From an actinobacterium SCGC AAA015-D07 (GTDB lineage Bacteria > Actinomycetota > Acidimicrobiia > Actinomarinales > Actinomarinaceae), in NCBI GenBank assembly GCA_000384495.1, contig ARQR01000001.1:1-64000 (forward strand): 64,000 bases of DNA, given 5' to 3'. The position numbers and the translations under genes are program-made. The notes under the pieces were generated by a model that worked only from the letters and a program-made list of their open reading frames with translations, did not search any database and was not told the origin of the DNA. Shown here in pieces: positions 36,533-46,271 of this stretch (its first letter is position 1; each line of letters opens with the position of its first letter).

Positions 36533-37858
36533 TTGAACGAAAGAAATAATCCAAACCAAGTTGATAGACGATTACTGACGGTATCTGATAGGGATATCTT
36601 TGTAACTGTGCAGAGAGCACTTCTGGTTGGAATAATTTTAAAAAATGAAACTAGAGCAGATAAAGAAGAATCTCTGAAGGAACTTACTAATTTAGTAAAA
36701 ACTGCTGGTTCGACTCCATATATTGTCCAAACTAAACGTGTTGATAAAATCGATCCAAAAACATTTATTGGCAAAGGTTCGATAAAAGAATTAGAAGACA
36801 TTTCTAAATCGAATGATATTGACGTAGTAATATTTGATTGCGAACTAACACCAAACCAACAAAAAGAACTAAGAACGATTTTTCAATGTGATGTTGTTGA
36901 TAGAACTGGTTTGATACTGGATATATTTTCACTACATGCTCAATCAAAAGAAGCCTCATTGCAAGTTGAGCTTGCAATGTCTGTGTATTTAAAGCCAAGA
37001 TTAGCTGGACTTGGCAAAACCTTGAATCAACAGGGTGGTGGAATTGGAACAAGAGGTCCAGGTGAAACCAAATTAGAAACAGATAGCAGGCTTATCGATA
37101 ATCGTATAAATAAATTAAAAAAAGAATTAAAGAAGATAGAGAAACAGAGAAACGTTCAATCAAGCTCAAGAGAGAAAAAAAATATTCCATTGGTATCAAT
37201 TGTTGGTTATACAAATGCTGGTAAATCTACTTTATTAAAGAAATTAACTAATTCTGATGCTTACGCTGCTGATGAACTCTTTGCTACTGTTGACTCTTTG
37301 CAAAGAGAATTAAGAATTAAGGATATTCAAGATCCTTTAATATTATCGGACACAGTTGGGTTTATTCAAAATCTTCCCACGACGTTAATAGAATCATTTA
37401 AATCAACATTAATGGTTGCGACAAAAGCTGATTTGCTAATTCACGTTGTAGATGCCGCCACTGCCCTTCCTGAGATGCATATCAACACGGTTGTTAATAT
37501 TCTCAAACAAATTGATGCGAAATCTAATGAAATTATGGTATTCAATAAAATTGATAAGATTGACAAGGCATCATTAAATCAACTTAAAGAATCTTATCCT
37601 CAAGCATTGTTTGTCTCATCTCTAAAAAACGACGGACTAGATTTATTAAAAGATAGAATCGCGGAGGAAATTTTTGGTATTGTTAGCCTTGGGTCTTACC
37701 AAATCAATCCATCAAAATTAGACACTGTTGCCAAATTTGGAAAAATCCTTAATGTTAAGAATGAATCAAATTACTTACTCTTAGAATTAGAGATGAGAGA
37801 TAAATTAGTCGACAGGCTTCTAAATCTTAAAATAATGGAAAAGAATATAAATGCTTAA
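36533..37858 (+). CDS. hflX: GTPase HflX
   Basis: Ribosome-associated GTPase that helps to split or rescue stalled ribosomes. The 441-residue protein has an N-terminal HflX domain (FIGKGSIKELED, TPNQQKELRTIF) and LGKTLNQQGGGIGTRGPGE. The G domain has GYTNAGKST (G1), DTVGFIQNLP (G3) and FNKIDK (G4). The likely start is TTG 36533, since no ATG lies near that position in frame. It follows tRNA-Sec by 51 bases and overlaps gnd by 8. Confidence 0.94.
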   Translation: MNERNNPNQVDRRLLTVSDRDIFVTVQRALLVGIILKNETRADKEESLKELTNLVKTAGSTPYIVQTKRVDKIDPKTFIGKGSIKELEDISKSNDIDVVIFDCELTPNQQKELRTIFQCDVVDRTGLILDIFSLHAQSKEASLQVELAMSVYLKPRLAGLGKTLNQQGGGIGTRGPGETKLETDSRLIDNRINKLKKELKKIEKQRNVQSSSREKKNIPLVSIVGYTNAGKSTLLKKLTNSDAYAADELFATVDSLQRELRIKDIQDPLILSDTVGFIQNLPTTLIESFKSTLMVATKADLLIHVVDAATALPEMHINTVVNILKQIDAKSNEIMVFNKIDKIDKASLNQLKESYPQALFVSSLKNDGLDLLKDRIAEEIFGIVSLGSYQINPSKLDTVAKFGKILNVKNESNYLLLELEMRDKLVDRLLNLKIMEKNINA

Positions 37859-39200
37859 CGAAATTGGATTAGTTGGCCTTGGTGTCATGGGTAAAAATAT
37901 AGCTCTAAATTTATCAGATAAAGGAGTAATAATTAAATCATTCAATGATTCAATGAAAAAACTTGATGACATTAAGAAAGAATTTTCAAATGAATTTATA
38001 GGCTACACCAATCTTGAAGAATTTGTTGAGAGCTTAGAAACCCCAAAAACAATATTACTTATGGTCCCATCAGGCAAAGCAACTAGGGAAGTAATAGAAA
38101 GACTAGCTGATTTATTGGAAGAGGGAAGCATGATTATTGATGGAGGTAATTCTTTTTATTTAGACAGTATTGATAACGGAAAGTATCTCTCAGAAAAATC
38201 TATACATTTTATTGGAATGGGAGTTTCAGGTGGTGAAGATGGAGCACGTAATGGCCCTGCATTAATGGTTGGTTCAGATTTATCTTTAGAGACTTCTCTT
38301 TTAGATACACTCAAAAATATTGCTGCAAAAAGTGAAGTGGAATGTCTGGGAGTATATGAAGGTCCTGGAACAGGTCACTTTATAAAAATGGTACATAACG
38401 GCATTGAATATGCTGAGATGCAAACAATCGCTGAGATATATTTAATATTAAAAAATTTGAATAAAACAAATGAGGATATGTCTAATTTCTTTTCCTCTCA
38501 AACAGAAAAGAATAAATCATCTTACCTAATTGAAATCACATCAGAAATTCTTCAAAAAAAAGATGGAGATAAATTTATTATTGATCAAATAAAATCAGTC
38601 GCACAAAATAAAGGTACTGGAAGACTGACAATACAAACTTCATTAGAATTAAATGTGTCAATACCCTCTATTACAGCCTCTTACGATGCACGTGTTCAGA
38701 GTAGTAATCAATACGTTACAAAAATTAATCAGCAGCTAATAAGTGAGGATATATCTACTAAAGAACTCAGTGATACACTATATTTTTCTAGAGTTTGCTC
38801 AATGATTCAAGGTTTAGAATTAATATCAAAATTTAGTAATGATGAGAATAATAACATATCAATCCTAGAAGTTCTTGATAATTGGAGTGGAGGGTGCATC
38901 ATCAGATCCAATTTATTATCCGAATTAAAAAAAGAATTTGGCGAAAATAATGATGTTTTTAATTTAAATAATATTTTTAGTACTTTGGACAAAAACAGAG
39001 CATCTATCAGCAAAGTTCTCCAAATAACAACTAAATACAATATACCAACACCTGTACTATCAGCATCTTTAAATTGGTTCAATAATGTTACTTCTGTAGA
39101 TAATCCATCGAACATGATTCAGGCTCAAAGAGATTTTTTTGGAAGACACAAAGTTCAACTAATTGACTCATCCAATGACATAAATATTGATTGGGATTAA
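37851..39200 (+). CDS. gnd: 6-phosphogluconate dehydrogenase (decarboxylating)
   Basis: Converts 6-phosphogluconate to ribulose 5-phosphate with reduction of NADP. The 449-residue protein has the dinucleotide site IGLVGLGVMGKNIALNL, the substrate segment GMGVSGGEDGARNGPALMVG, and HNGIEYAEMQ with the catalytic Lys and His nearby. The end AQRDFFGRHKVQ is typical. It overlaps hflX by 8 bases. No other pentose phosphate gene is seen in the window. Confidence 0.95.
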   Translation: MLNEIGLVGLGVMGKNIALNLSDKGVIIKSFNDSMKKLDDIKKEFSNEFIGYTNLEEFVESLETPKTILLMVPSGKATREVIERLADLLEEGSMIIDGGNSFYLDSIDNGKYLSEKSIHFIGMGVSGGEDGARNGPALMVGSDLSLETSLLDTLKNIAAKSEVECLGVYEGPGTGHFIKMVHNGIEYAEMQTIAEIYLILKNLNKTNEDMSNFFSSQTEKNKSSYLIEITSEILQKKDGDKFIIDQIKSVAQNKGTGRLTIQTSLELNVSIPSITASYDARVQSSNQYVTKINQQLISEDISTKELSDTLYFSRVCSMIQGLELISKFSNDENNNISILEVLDNWSGGCIIRSNLLSELKKEFGENNDVFNLNNIFSTLDKNRASISKVLQITTKYNIPTPVLSASLNWFNNVTSVDNPSNMIQAQRDFFGRHKVQLIDSSNDINIDWD

Positions 39201-39209
39201 GTTAACTTA

Positions 39210-41729
39210 ATGAATAAAAAGAGGTTGCCCAAATCAACTTATCCCAATAGATACGAAATCAAACTTGATGTTGATTTAGATAATTTCTCATATACCGGGG
39301 TACAAAAAGTCGATTTAAATGTTGTAGAAGCAACAAACAATATTGTTTTAAATAGCGTTGGAATTGAAGTTACAAAAGCAAAAATTCAAACTACTAAACA
39401 AGATATTCCTTTAGAGGTTAATTATATAGAGGAAGATGAAAAAATAGTTTTTGAATCCCAAGAGACACTGAGTGAAGGTGTTTACGAATTATATCTTGAA
39501 TTCAATTCGGAAATTACAAATGATCTTAAAGGCTTTTATAAAAGTAGCTACATGTCTGAAGATGGTGAAAAAAAATGGATTGCTACCACACAATTTGAAC
39601 CAACTGCAGCAAGATCGGCTTTCCCCTGCTGGGACGAACCTGAATATAAAGCTATATTTTCAATGACAATAATAACTGATGAAAAGTATTTAAGAGTCAG
39701 CAATGAAATGGTTGTTGAGGAAGAAAAAGTAGAAAATAATAAACTACGAACTAAATTTGCAGACTCGATGAAAATGTCATCATATCTTGTGGCTTTTGTA
39801 ATAGGAGATCTTGAAGCTACTGTCGTTGGAAAGTCAAAAACGACAGATATACGAATAATACATAGACCTGGGTTTTCACACCAAACTTCTTACGCGGGAA
39901 CAGCTGCGATTAAACTTTTAGACTTCTTTGAAGATTATTACAAGATTCCCTATCCAGGAACTAAATTAGATCTTATTGCTATCCCGGACTTTGCAATGGG
40001 CGCTATGGAAAATGTAGGAGCAGTTACTTTTCGTGAGAACTTGCTTTTATTTGATAAGGATAAAGCTACTAGATCAGAACTTGATAGATCAATAACAGTA
40101 ATCGCTCATGAACTTGCTCATATGTGGTTTGGAGATTTAGTGACTATGAAATGGTGGGATGGAATCTGGTTAAATGAGGCATTTGCAAGTCTGATGGAAG
40201 TAATTGCATCATATAATACATATCCTGAATTCAAACAGTGGAACGCAATGAATATGTCAAGAACTGCTGGGTTTTCTATAGACTCACTCGAAAATTCTAG
40301 ACCGGTCGAGTTTGATGTTGAAACTCCGGATCAAGCAGAAGAGATGTTTGATGTTCTCACTTACGAAAAAGGTTCAACTGTTTTAAGAATGTTTCAAATG
40401 TTTATTGGTGAAGAAGCTTTTCAAAATGGGGTTGAAGCTTATTTAAACAAATTTAAATTTGCAAATACCAACTCGTCTGATTTATGGGATGCATTAAGTC
40501 AGGCAAGTAATCAACCTCTCAATAAAATACTACCTTTTTGGATAAGAGAAAAAGGTTATCCCTTTTTACAAGTAGACTGCTCCAATAATTTTTTAACAAT
40601 TAAACAAAAACCTTTTCTTCTTAAGAATGTAGACATTGATAAAAATAATATAAAACCAGTACCTGTTCAGATTAAGTTTCTTGATACAGGAAATGAAGAA
40701 AAATTATTGCTAGACGAAACTGAAAGAGTCATAGATTTAAAGAATTTAGGTAAAGTTCCTCATGTAAATAGTGGAGGTTGGGGATTCTTTCATACATTTT
40801 ATGATGATGAGATTTTTGAAAATATACTTGCAAATCTTGACAAACTAAATGATCTCGAAAAATACAGACTGCTTGAAGATAAATGGATGCAATTTAAAAA
40901 AGCTCCAACAGATATAAAGGACTTTTATAAATTCTTAATGTTCTTTAAGAAAGAGAAAGATGAAGACATCTGGATTTACATGTCTTCGATAATAGCAACA
41001 ATAGCAAATCTTTTTGAATCTAATAACTCTGATAGTTTTAAAACTTTTGTAAGGGACTTGACTGACGAGTTGCACAATGAGCTTGGATTTGAGGTTAAAA
41101 AAGACGAAGAATTAGAAATCAAAGAAGTAAGAGATACTATTAACAAGTTGAGAGCTAAAAATTTAGATGATGATGCCTTTATAAAAAAATTTAGTGATAT
41201 TTTTAAAGAAAATAAAATGGAGTCTATTTCAGAAGGAACATTATTTAGCTCTATCCTTTTTATATCCGCACTTGATGAGACAAACAAAATTGAGACTTTT
41301 TTAGAAAAGTTCGAAAACGCAGAGTCTCCTCAAATGCAAGGAAGGTATAGAGCGGTATTAGGTCAAGTAAGAGACCAAAATGCAAGTAAAAAAATTGTTG
41401 AGTTTATGCTTGATGGAAGAATCCGCGGAGCTGATTGCCCATATATATTAGCTTCGATGGTAACCAATAAATATATCGGGAAAAAATCATGGAAGGTAAT
41501 TAAAGAAAATTTTAACGACTTGCTAAAAGTTATGCCAGATTGGACCGCATCAAGGATTTTAGACGCACTTCCATCAATATATGACGAAGAATTTGCTGAT
41601 GATATTAAAAACTTTATCAAAAAGAATCCGCTTCCATCTTCTGAAAAACTTGCAGCACAAAAATTAGAAAGATTGGAAGCTAACATAGAATTTATGGATA
41701 ATTTAAAGGAAGTTAACAATGAAACCTAG
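39210..41729 (+). CDS. pepN: Aminopeptidase N (M1 family)
   Basis: Zinc aminopeptidase of 839 residues. The substrate motif GAMENVGAVTF lies near residue 270 and the zinc site HELAHMW, with a downstream Glu in NEAFASLMEV, near residue 300. An N-terminal beta domain (residues 1-190) and a C-terminal helical ERAP1-like domain complete the M1 plan. No signal peptide is seen, so it is cytoplasmic. It overlaps the LLM gene by 11 bases. Confidence 0.95.
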   Translation: MNKKRLPKSTYPNRYEIKLDVDLDNFSYTGVQKVDLNVVEATNNIVLNSVGIEVTKAKIQTTKQDIPLEVNYIEEDEKIVFESQETLSEGVYELYLEFNSEITNDLKGFYKSSYMSEDGEKKWIATTQFEPTAARSAFPCWDEPEYKAIFSMTIITDEKYLRVSNEMVVEEEKVENNKLRTKFADSMKMSSYLVAFVIGDLEATVVGKSKTTDIRIIHRPGFSHQTSYAGTAAIKLLDFFEDYYKIPYPGTKLDLIAIPDFAMGAMENVGAVTFRENLLLFDKDKATRSELDRSITVIAHELAHMWFGDLVTMKWWDGIWLNEAFASLMEVIASYNTYPEFKQWNAMNMSRTAGFSIDSLENSRPVEFDVETPDQAEEMFDVLTYEKGSTVLRMFQMFIGEEAFQNGVEAYLNKFKFANTNSSDLWDALSQASNQPLNKILPFWIREKGYPFLQVDCSNNFLTIKQKPFLLKNVDIDKNNIKPVPVQIKFLDTGNEEKLLLDETERVIDLKNLGKVPHVNSGGWGFFHTFYDDEIFENILANLDKLNDLEKYRLLEDKWMQFKKAPTDIKDFYKFLMFFKKEKDEDIWIYMSSIIATIANLFESNNSDSFKTFVRDLTDELHNELGFEVKKDEELEIKEVRDTINKLRAKNLDDDAFIKKFSDIFKENKMESISEGTLFSSILFISALDETNKIETFLEKFENAESPQMQGRYRAVLGQVRDQNASKKIVEFMLDGRIRGADCPYILASMVTNKYIGKKSWKVIKENFNDLLKVMPDWTASRILDALPSIYDEEFADDIKNFIKKNPLPSSEKLAAQKLERLEANIEFMDNLKEVNNET

Positions 41730-42537
41730 AATTGCAGTATTTTTACACCCACAGCATGCAGAATATGATCAAATAAGAAATGCAGCTGTTGAAGCAGAGG
41801 AATTGGGGGCAGACGTTCTTTATAATTGGGACCACTTCTACCCCTTATATAAAGAAGATGGTACACAATGGGCTGAAGGAGAAAGAAGAGAGGGTAAACA
41901 TTTTGAGTGCTGGACTATGCTTGCGAGTTGGGCAGAAGTAACTGAAAAAATAGAAATAGGGCCTCTTGTAACTTGTAATTCATACAGAAATCCTGAATTG
42001 CTTACTGATATGGCAAGAACTATTGACCATATATCAAATGGAAGACTTGTATTTGGAATTGGTTCAGGTTGGTTCGAACAAGATTATCAGGAGTATGGTT
42101 ATGAATTCGGAACTGCTATCTGGAGGTTAAAAGAATTAGAAAAATCTCTTGAGAGAATTGAAAAAAGAATGGCAATGTTAGATCCTCAACCAAAAAGAAA
42201 AATTCCAATATTAATTGGCGGTGGAGGAGAAAAAGTTACTTTGAGAATCACAGCTCAATATGCAGATGTTTGGCATGGATTTGCAACAAAGACAGAGGAT
42301 CGTTCAGGCATAGAGACAGTTGCTCATAAAAACAGTGTTTTAGATAACTGGTGTAAAGAAATAGGAAGAGATCCTTCTGAGATTGGAAGGTCAATAGGAA
42401 TAGACCTGAAAAGAATTGATAAGGCCGATGAACTTGTCGAAGCAGGAGCAACTGAAATAACTCTTCCCCTAAATGGACCAGACTATGACATGTCAATCGT
42501 CAAAGAGTGGATTGCTTGGAGAGACTCTAAAGACTAG
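41719..42537 (+). CDS. LLM class F420-dependent oxidoreductase
   Basis: A 272-residue TIM-barrel protein of the luciferase-like family. Features are LTDMARTIDHISNGRLVFGIGSGWFEQDYQ (shown by ARTIDHISNGR and GIGSGWFEQDY), IPILIGGGGEKVTLRITAQYAD, and an N-terminal RIAVFLHPQHAEYDQIRNAA. Actinobacterial members of this group usually bind F420. The substrate is unknown. It overlaps the pepN end by 11 bases and is followed by a cation exchanger gene. Confidence 0.86.
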   Translation: MKPRIAVFLHPQHAEYDQIRNAAVEAEELGADVLYNWDHFYPLYKEDGTQWAEGERREGKHFECWTMLASWAEVTEKIEIGPLVTCNSYRNPELLTDMARTIDHISNGRLVFGIGSGWFEQDYQEYGYEFGTAIWRLKELEKSLERIEKRMAMLDPQPKRKIPILIGGGGEKVTLRITAQYADVWHGFATKTEDRSGIETVAHKNSVLDNWCKEIGRDPSEIGRSIGIDLKRIDKADELVEAGATEITLPLNGPDYDMSIVKEWIAWRDSKD

Positions 42538-42543
42538 ATTCCT

Positions 42544-43467
42544 ATGGAAACTTTCTTAATATTCGGTGGTTTTATTTTAGGACTAATACTTTTAGTTAAA
42601 GGCGCTGATGAAATGGTCAAATCTGCAATTCAAATTGCAGTTAAATTTAAACTTCCAAATTCTGTTATTGGTGCAACTTTTATAGGTTTTGGAACATCAG
42701 CACCAGAATTATTTACAAGTACAGGAGCTGCTATAAATGGTGATTTGTCTCTGGCCATCGGAAATATTATTGGATCTAATATCGCAAATTCATTACTTGT
42801 TTTGGCTGTCCTTTATTTATTTATTGATAAGGACTTTTCCAAAAAAATTAATATAAATCAAATTAGTCCTGTGTGGATGATGATATTTACCACAATATTT
42901 GTATCAACTTATATACTTACAAATCAATTTCCATTAATTTTAGGAATTGTTTTACTGTCGCTTGTTATTTTTGTAACTTACAAGATGGTTAATCAAGAAG
43001 CAATTGATGAAGAAGAGCTCGTCTCGGAAGAAAAAAAATATATTTGGTTCAGGGGAATATTAGCGATCTCAATAACAATATTTGGAAGTTCGTTAGTGGT
43101 TGATAATGCCATTGCAATTGCTGACTTATTTAATATATCGTCCTTGATAGTAGGTGTAACAATAATTGCAATAGGAACAAGCCTTCCAGAAGTTGCAGGG
43201 GCAATTTCAGCAGCAAGACTAAAGAAACCAGATTTAATTATGGGAAATGTTTTTGGATCCAATCTATTTAATATTGGTCTCGTTGGCGGATCTGCAATTA
43301 TATTTGAACCTGGGGAAATTAGTTCAAATATCGATTATCAAATGTTTCTTATGTATTTTGTATCTTTCCTCGCAGTTCTATTAACAAGATACGTTATAAA
43401 AAGAAATGTCCTTGTGGGAATTATTTTCATCGCTGCATATTTTGGATTTATTTTTAGCTTATTTTAA
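42544..43467 (+). CDS. Ca2+/cation antiporter family protein (CaCA)
   Basis: A 307-residue membrane protein with two homologous halves. Each half carries the alpha-repeat: GFGTSAPELFTST in the first and AIGTSLPEVAGAI in the second, with the conserved Glu that binds the ion. About ten helices are seen. Usual activity is Ca2+ export in exchange for sodium or protons. It overlaps the convergent Lgt-like gene by 9 bases. Confidence 0.91.
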   Translation: METFLIFGGFILGLILLVKGADEMVKSAIQIAVKFKLPNSVIGATFIGFGTSAPELFTSTGAAINGDLSLAIGNIIGSNIANSLLVLAVLYLFIDKDFSKKININQISPVWMMIFTTIFVSTYILTNQFPLILGIVLLSLVIFVTYKMVNQEAIDEEELVSEEKKYIWFRGILAISITIFGSSLVVDNAIAIADLFNISSLIVGVTIIAIGTSLPEVAGAISAARLKKPDLIMGNVFGSNLFNIGLVGGSAIIFEPGEISSNIDYQMFLMYFVSFLAVLLTRYVIKRNVLVGIIFIAAYFGFIFSLF

Positions 43468-44283
43468 ATTTTTATTTTTTTGAAAATATAAAAATCCCAA
43501 TAATGCTAACAATAAACCTCCTACTTGATTCCAAGTAAATGAACCAATTGTTGCATCGCCCATACCAAACCTTAATGTATCTAAGATCGATCTTTGTACT
43601 CCGTACCAAACTGCCCATAATCCCATCCATGAACCAGGCCCAAATTTATATCGCTTTTTTAAATTCATAAATATATAAAAAACTACTAACGCCAATAGCA
43701 TGTCATACATTGCAACATGATGATAGGTTCCACATGTTGTAAGTGGGTCTGCACACTCTAGACCATTGTGTTGTGGAGCAACATCGTATCCAGGTAATAT
43801 TTCATAACCCAAAAAAAAGTTCGTTTTTCGACCTAGATGCTCAACAATTGCTAAATCCCCTATACGTCCAATTACAGTACCTAGGATTAATCCAGTAGCT
43901 GCATAATCACCATATCTTTTGAAACTTTCTTTTCCAACTATTTGAATTCTGTAGAAAGCAGCGATTATACCCCCTGCCATTCCTCCCATGATTGAATAGC
44001 TACCAGCTAATGTAAAAATATCATCCAGACCATAGCCAGTTTCGCCTATGTGCGCAGGTATTGTAAAAAATCTAGCACCCAATATTGCTCCAAATATTGC
44101 CCACGTTAACCCATCTGAAAAAAGGTCTGAGTTAGCACCATCTTTTTCAGCAAGTTTAATTGCATGATTTGCACCAAAATAAAATCCAATCGCAGCAAAG
44201 ACACCATGTAGTGAAAAAAATACTGGACCTATCTTAGTTATTGGAATTGGTGGGTAGGTTATTGATAAAAATGAGTCAAGCAA
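43459..44283 (-). CDS. Lgt family (prolipoprotein diacylglyceryl transferase-like) protein
   Basis: A 274-residue protein with about seven membrane helices that matches the Lgt family overall (FFSLHGVFAAIGFYFG, GARFF, GRIGDLAIVEHLG, YGVQRSILDTLRFG). Some residues important in E. coli Lgt are changed: the HGG histidine (His103) is Met (IMGG), and the Asn of GRIGNFINGE is Asp. It may therefore be a divergent Lgt or a paralogue with another role. It lies beside heme O synthase, and a probable lipoprotein (CtaC) follows in the next operon. Enzyme activity is uncertain. Confidence 0.75.
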   Translation of the reverse strand: MLDSFLSITYPPIPITKIGPVFFSLHGVFAAIGFYFGANHAIKLAEKDGANSDLFSDGLTWAIFGAILGARFFTIPAHIGETGYGLDDIFTLAGSYSIMGGMAGGIIAAFYRIQIVGKESFKRYGDYAATGLILGTVIGRIGDLAIVEHLGRKTNFFLGYEILPGYDVAPQHNGLECADPLTTCGTYHHVAMYDMLLALVVFYIFMNLKKRYKFGPGSWMGLWAVWYGVQRSILDTLRFGMGDATIGSFTWNQVGGLLLALLGFLYFQKNKNLK

Positions 44284-44284
44284 T

Positions 44285-45166
44285 TTAAATATTCCTTAAA
44301 GTCCAAAATACGTCTGCCACAATACTTATGAATATAACAGCCAAATATGTATTAGAAAATATAAAATAATTTATTGGTTTTATTTTTTCCCTATACAAAT
44401 TAAATGCTTTATACATTAGATTGACTCCAAAAAATATAGATACGAATAAATAAATTATTCCTAATTGAAGAATTGGTGCTGTTACTAAAGAAATTAAAAC
44501 TGTTGAACAGCTGTAAATACCTATAAATATACAGGTTCTTTTATAGCTTTCTTGAATAGGAAGCATTGGAAATTCAGCATTTTTATAATCAGCTTTGTTC
44601 TCAATTGACAATGCCCAGAAATGTGCGGGTGTCCACATAAAAACCAATAGGAATAAAACCCAAGGTCCTGTCTCCAGTTCTGAACCTGTTGCGGTCCAAC
44701 CGATTAACACGGGGGCTGCTCCCGATGCGCCTCCAATGACAATATTTTGATTTGTTCTTGGCTTCAAAATTAGGGTGTAAATAAATACATAGAAAATATT
44801 GGCAGCTAATCCTATAAATGATGAAAGGGGTGTAACTAAAAAATATAAAATTAAAAATCCAATTAGTCCAGATGAGATAGAGTAGATTATTCCATTGGTT
44901 TTTGTAAGCTCACCTGTGACAATTGGCCTATCTGATGTTCTTTCCATAAGCTTGTCTGTCTCTACTTCAAAAACTTGGTTCATAACATTGGCACTTATTG
45001 CTAGAAGAGTTCCACCGGCTAGTGTGAATATGACAAGTGATAAAGGTGGCATACCATATATTGAAATCACCATTGAGGGAACTGTTGTGACTAGCAACAA
45101 CTCAATAACACGTAATTTAGAAAGTTTTAAATAACTCTTGAATGTGGACGGTTTATTTGACTTCAT
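44285..45166 (-). CDS. ctaB: Heme O synthase (protoheme IX farnesyltransferase)
   Basis: Adds a farnesyl group to heme B to give heme O. The 293-residue UbiA-type protein has about eight helices, the motif NVMNQVFEVETDKLMERT with the diphosphate-binding Asp-rich signature followed by SDRPIVTG, and a second acidic loop ENKADY. It is divergent from the oxidase operon, 88 bases away, and cooperates with ctaA to give heme A. Confidence 0.94.
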   Translation of the reverse strand: MKSNKPSTFKSYLKLSKLRVIELLLVTTVPSMVISIYGMPPLSLVIFTLAGGTLLAISANVMNQVFEVETDKLMERTSDRPIVTGELTKTNGIIYSISSGLIGFLILYFLVTPLSSFIGLAANIFYVFIYTLILKPRTNQNIVIGGASGAAPVLIGWTATGSELETGPWVLFLLVFMWTPAHFWALSIENKADYKNAEFPMLPIQESYKRTCIFIGIYSCSTVLISLVTAPILQLGIIYLFVSIFFGVNLMYKAFNLYREKIKPINYFIFSNTYLAVIFISIVADVFWTLRNI

Positions 45167-45254
45167 ATTGATATAGTAACGACGCTTAGACTTTAACTTA
45201 TAATTACCCTATTTCAGGTGTAGACGCTATTCTTAAATATTGACTAGATAATTT

Positions 45255-46271
45255 ATGCATATAAAAAAATTTTTAAAACCTAAAAACTTTATCCTATGCA
45301 GTTTTTTATTCATTACTGCATGTATTGAGGATGCTCCTCTTGACTCTTTGAGTCCAGCTGGTCCGTATGCAAGAACGATTGATGAGTTGTTTTGGTTAAC
45401 ATTTTGGATTGCAGTTGTTATATTCTTTATTGTTCAAGGTGCTTTACTATTTTCAGTTTTTTATTTTAAAGATTCTCCAGACAAACCTGAGCCTAAACAA
45501 ATTCATGGAAATAATTTTTTAGAAATTTTGTGGACAATAATTCCGGTAATTATTTTAGCTTCTATCGCGGTTCCTACAGTAAAAACAATATTTGATCTTG
45601 CAAGAGAACCTGAGGATGCCCTAAAAATTGAAGTAATTGGGCACCAGTGGTGGTTTGAGTATAAATATCCAGATTATGGAATAACGACAGCAAATGTACT
45701 AGTAATTCCTGAAGATACTCCAATTAGATTAGAGATGTGGTCAAATGATGTCCTTCATAATTACTGGGTTCCTAAATTAAATGGAAAAAGGTATCTTGTT
45801 CCTGGACAGAAAACTTATTTAAATTTACATGCTGATAATGCAGAAGAATTCTGGGCACAATGTGGAGAATACTGTGGATTAAGTCACTCAAAAATGAGAG
45901 GTAGAGTTTTATCAATGTCTGAATCAGATTTTGATGCCTGGGTAATTAATGAACAAAAAAATGCTGATAATACACTTTCTGAAGGTTCCTTGGCATATGA
46001 AGGGCAGCAAGTATATCTAAATGCAGGCTGTACCCAATGCCATGTTATTGGTGGAGTTTGGGATGTTCAAGGTGAACGGATAGCGCCCAACTTGACACAT
46101 TTTGCAAATAGAAATGTCTTTGCAGGAGCAGCATTAAAAAACAACAGTGAAAACTTAACAAAATGGTTAGCAAATCCAGCGGAGTTAAAACCAGGTACTT
46201 TCATGCCTAATCTAGAATTGACTGAGAGAGAGATTGAAGCTTTAATAGAATATTTAGGAACACTTAAATGA
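45255..46271 (+). CDS. ctaC: Cytochrome c oxidase subunit II with fused cytochrome c (caa3 type)
   Basis: Electron entry subunit of the terminal oxidase. The 338-residue protein starts with a lipoprotein-like signal (LCSFLFITAC) and has two membrane helices and the CuA domain (HNYWVPKLNG, then CGEYCGLSHSKM). A C-terminal cytochrome c domain follows, with the heme motif CTQCH and a distal Met in FMPNLE. The fusion marks a caa3-type oxidase. It leads the operon of ctaD, ctaE, ctaF and ctaG-like genes. Confidence 0.95.
   Translation: MHIKKFLKPKNFILCSFLFITACIEDAPLDSLSPAGPYARTIDELFWLTFWIAVVIFFIVQGALLFSVFYFKDSPDKPEPKQIHGNNFLEILWTIIPVIILASIAVPTVKTIFDLAREPEDALKIEVIGHQWWFEYKYPDYGITTANVLVIPEDTPIRLEMWSNDVLHNYWVPKLNGKRYLVPGQKTYLNLHADNAEEFWAQCGEYCGLSHSKMRGRVLSMSESDFDAWVINEQKNADNTLSEGSLAYEGQQVYLNAGCTQCHVIGGVWDVQGERIAPNLTHFANRNVFAGAALKNNSENLTKWLANPAELKPGTFMPNLELTEREIEALIEYLGTLK

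Noticed and set aside
36525..36560. ATG AGT AAT TGA just before hflX as a selenoprotein start
   Set aside because: The frame closes shortly after and has no SECIS-like hairpin or family match; hflX is better read from TTG 36533.
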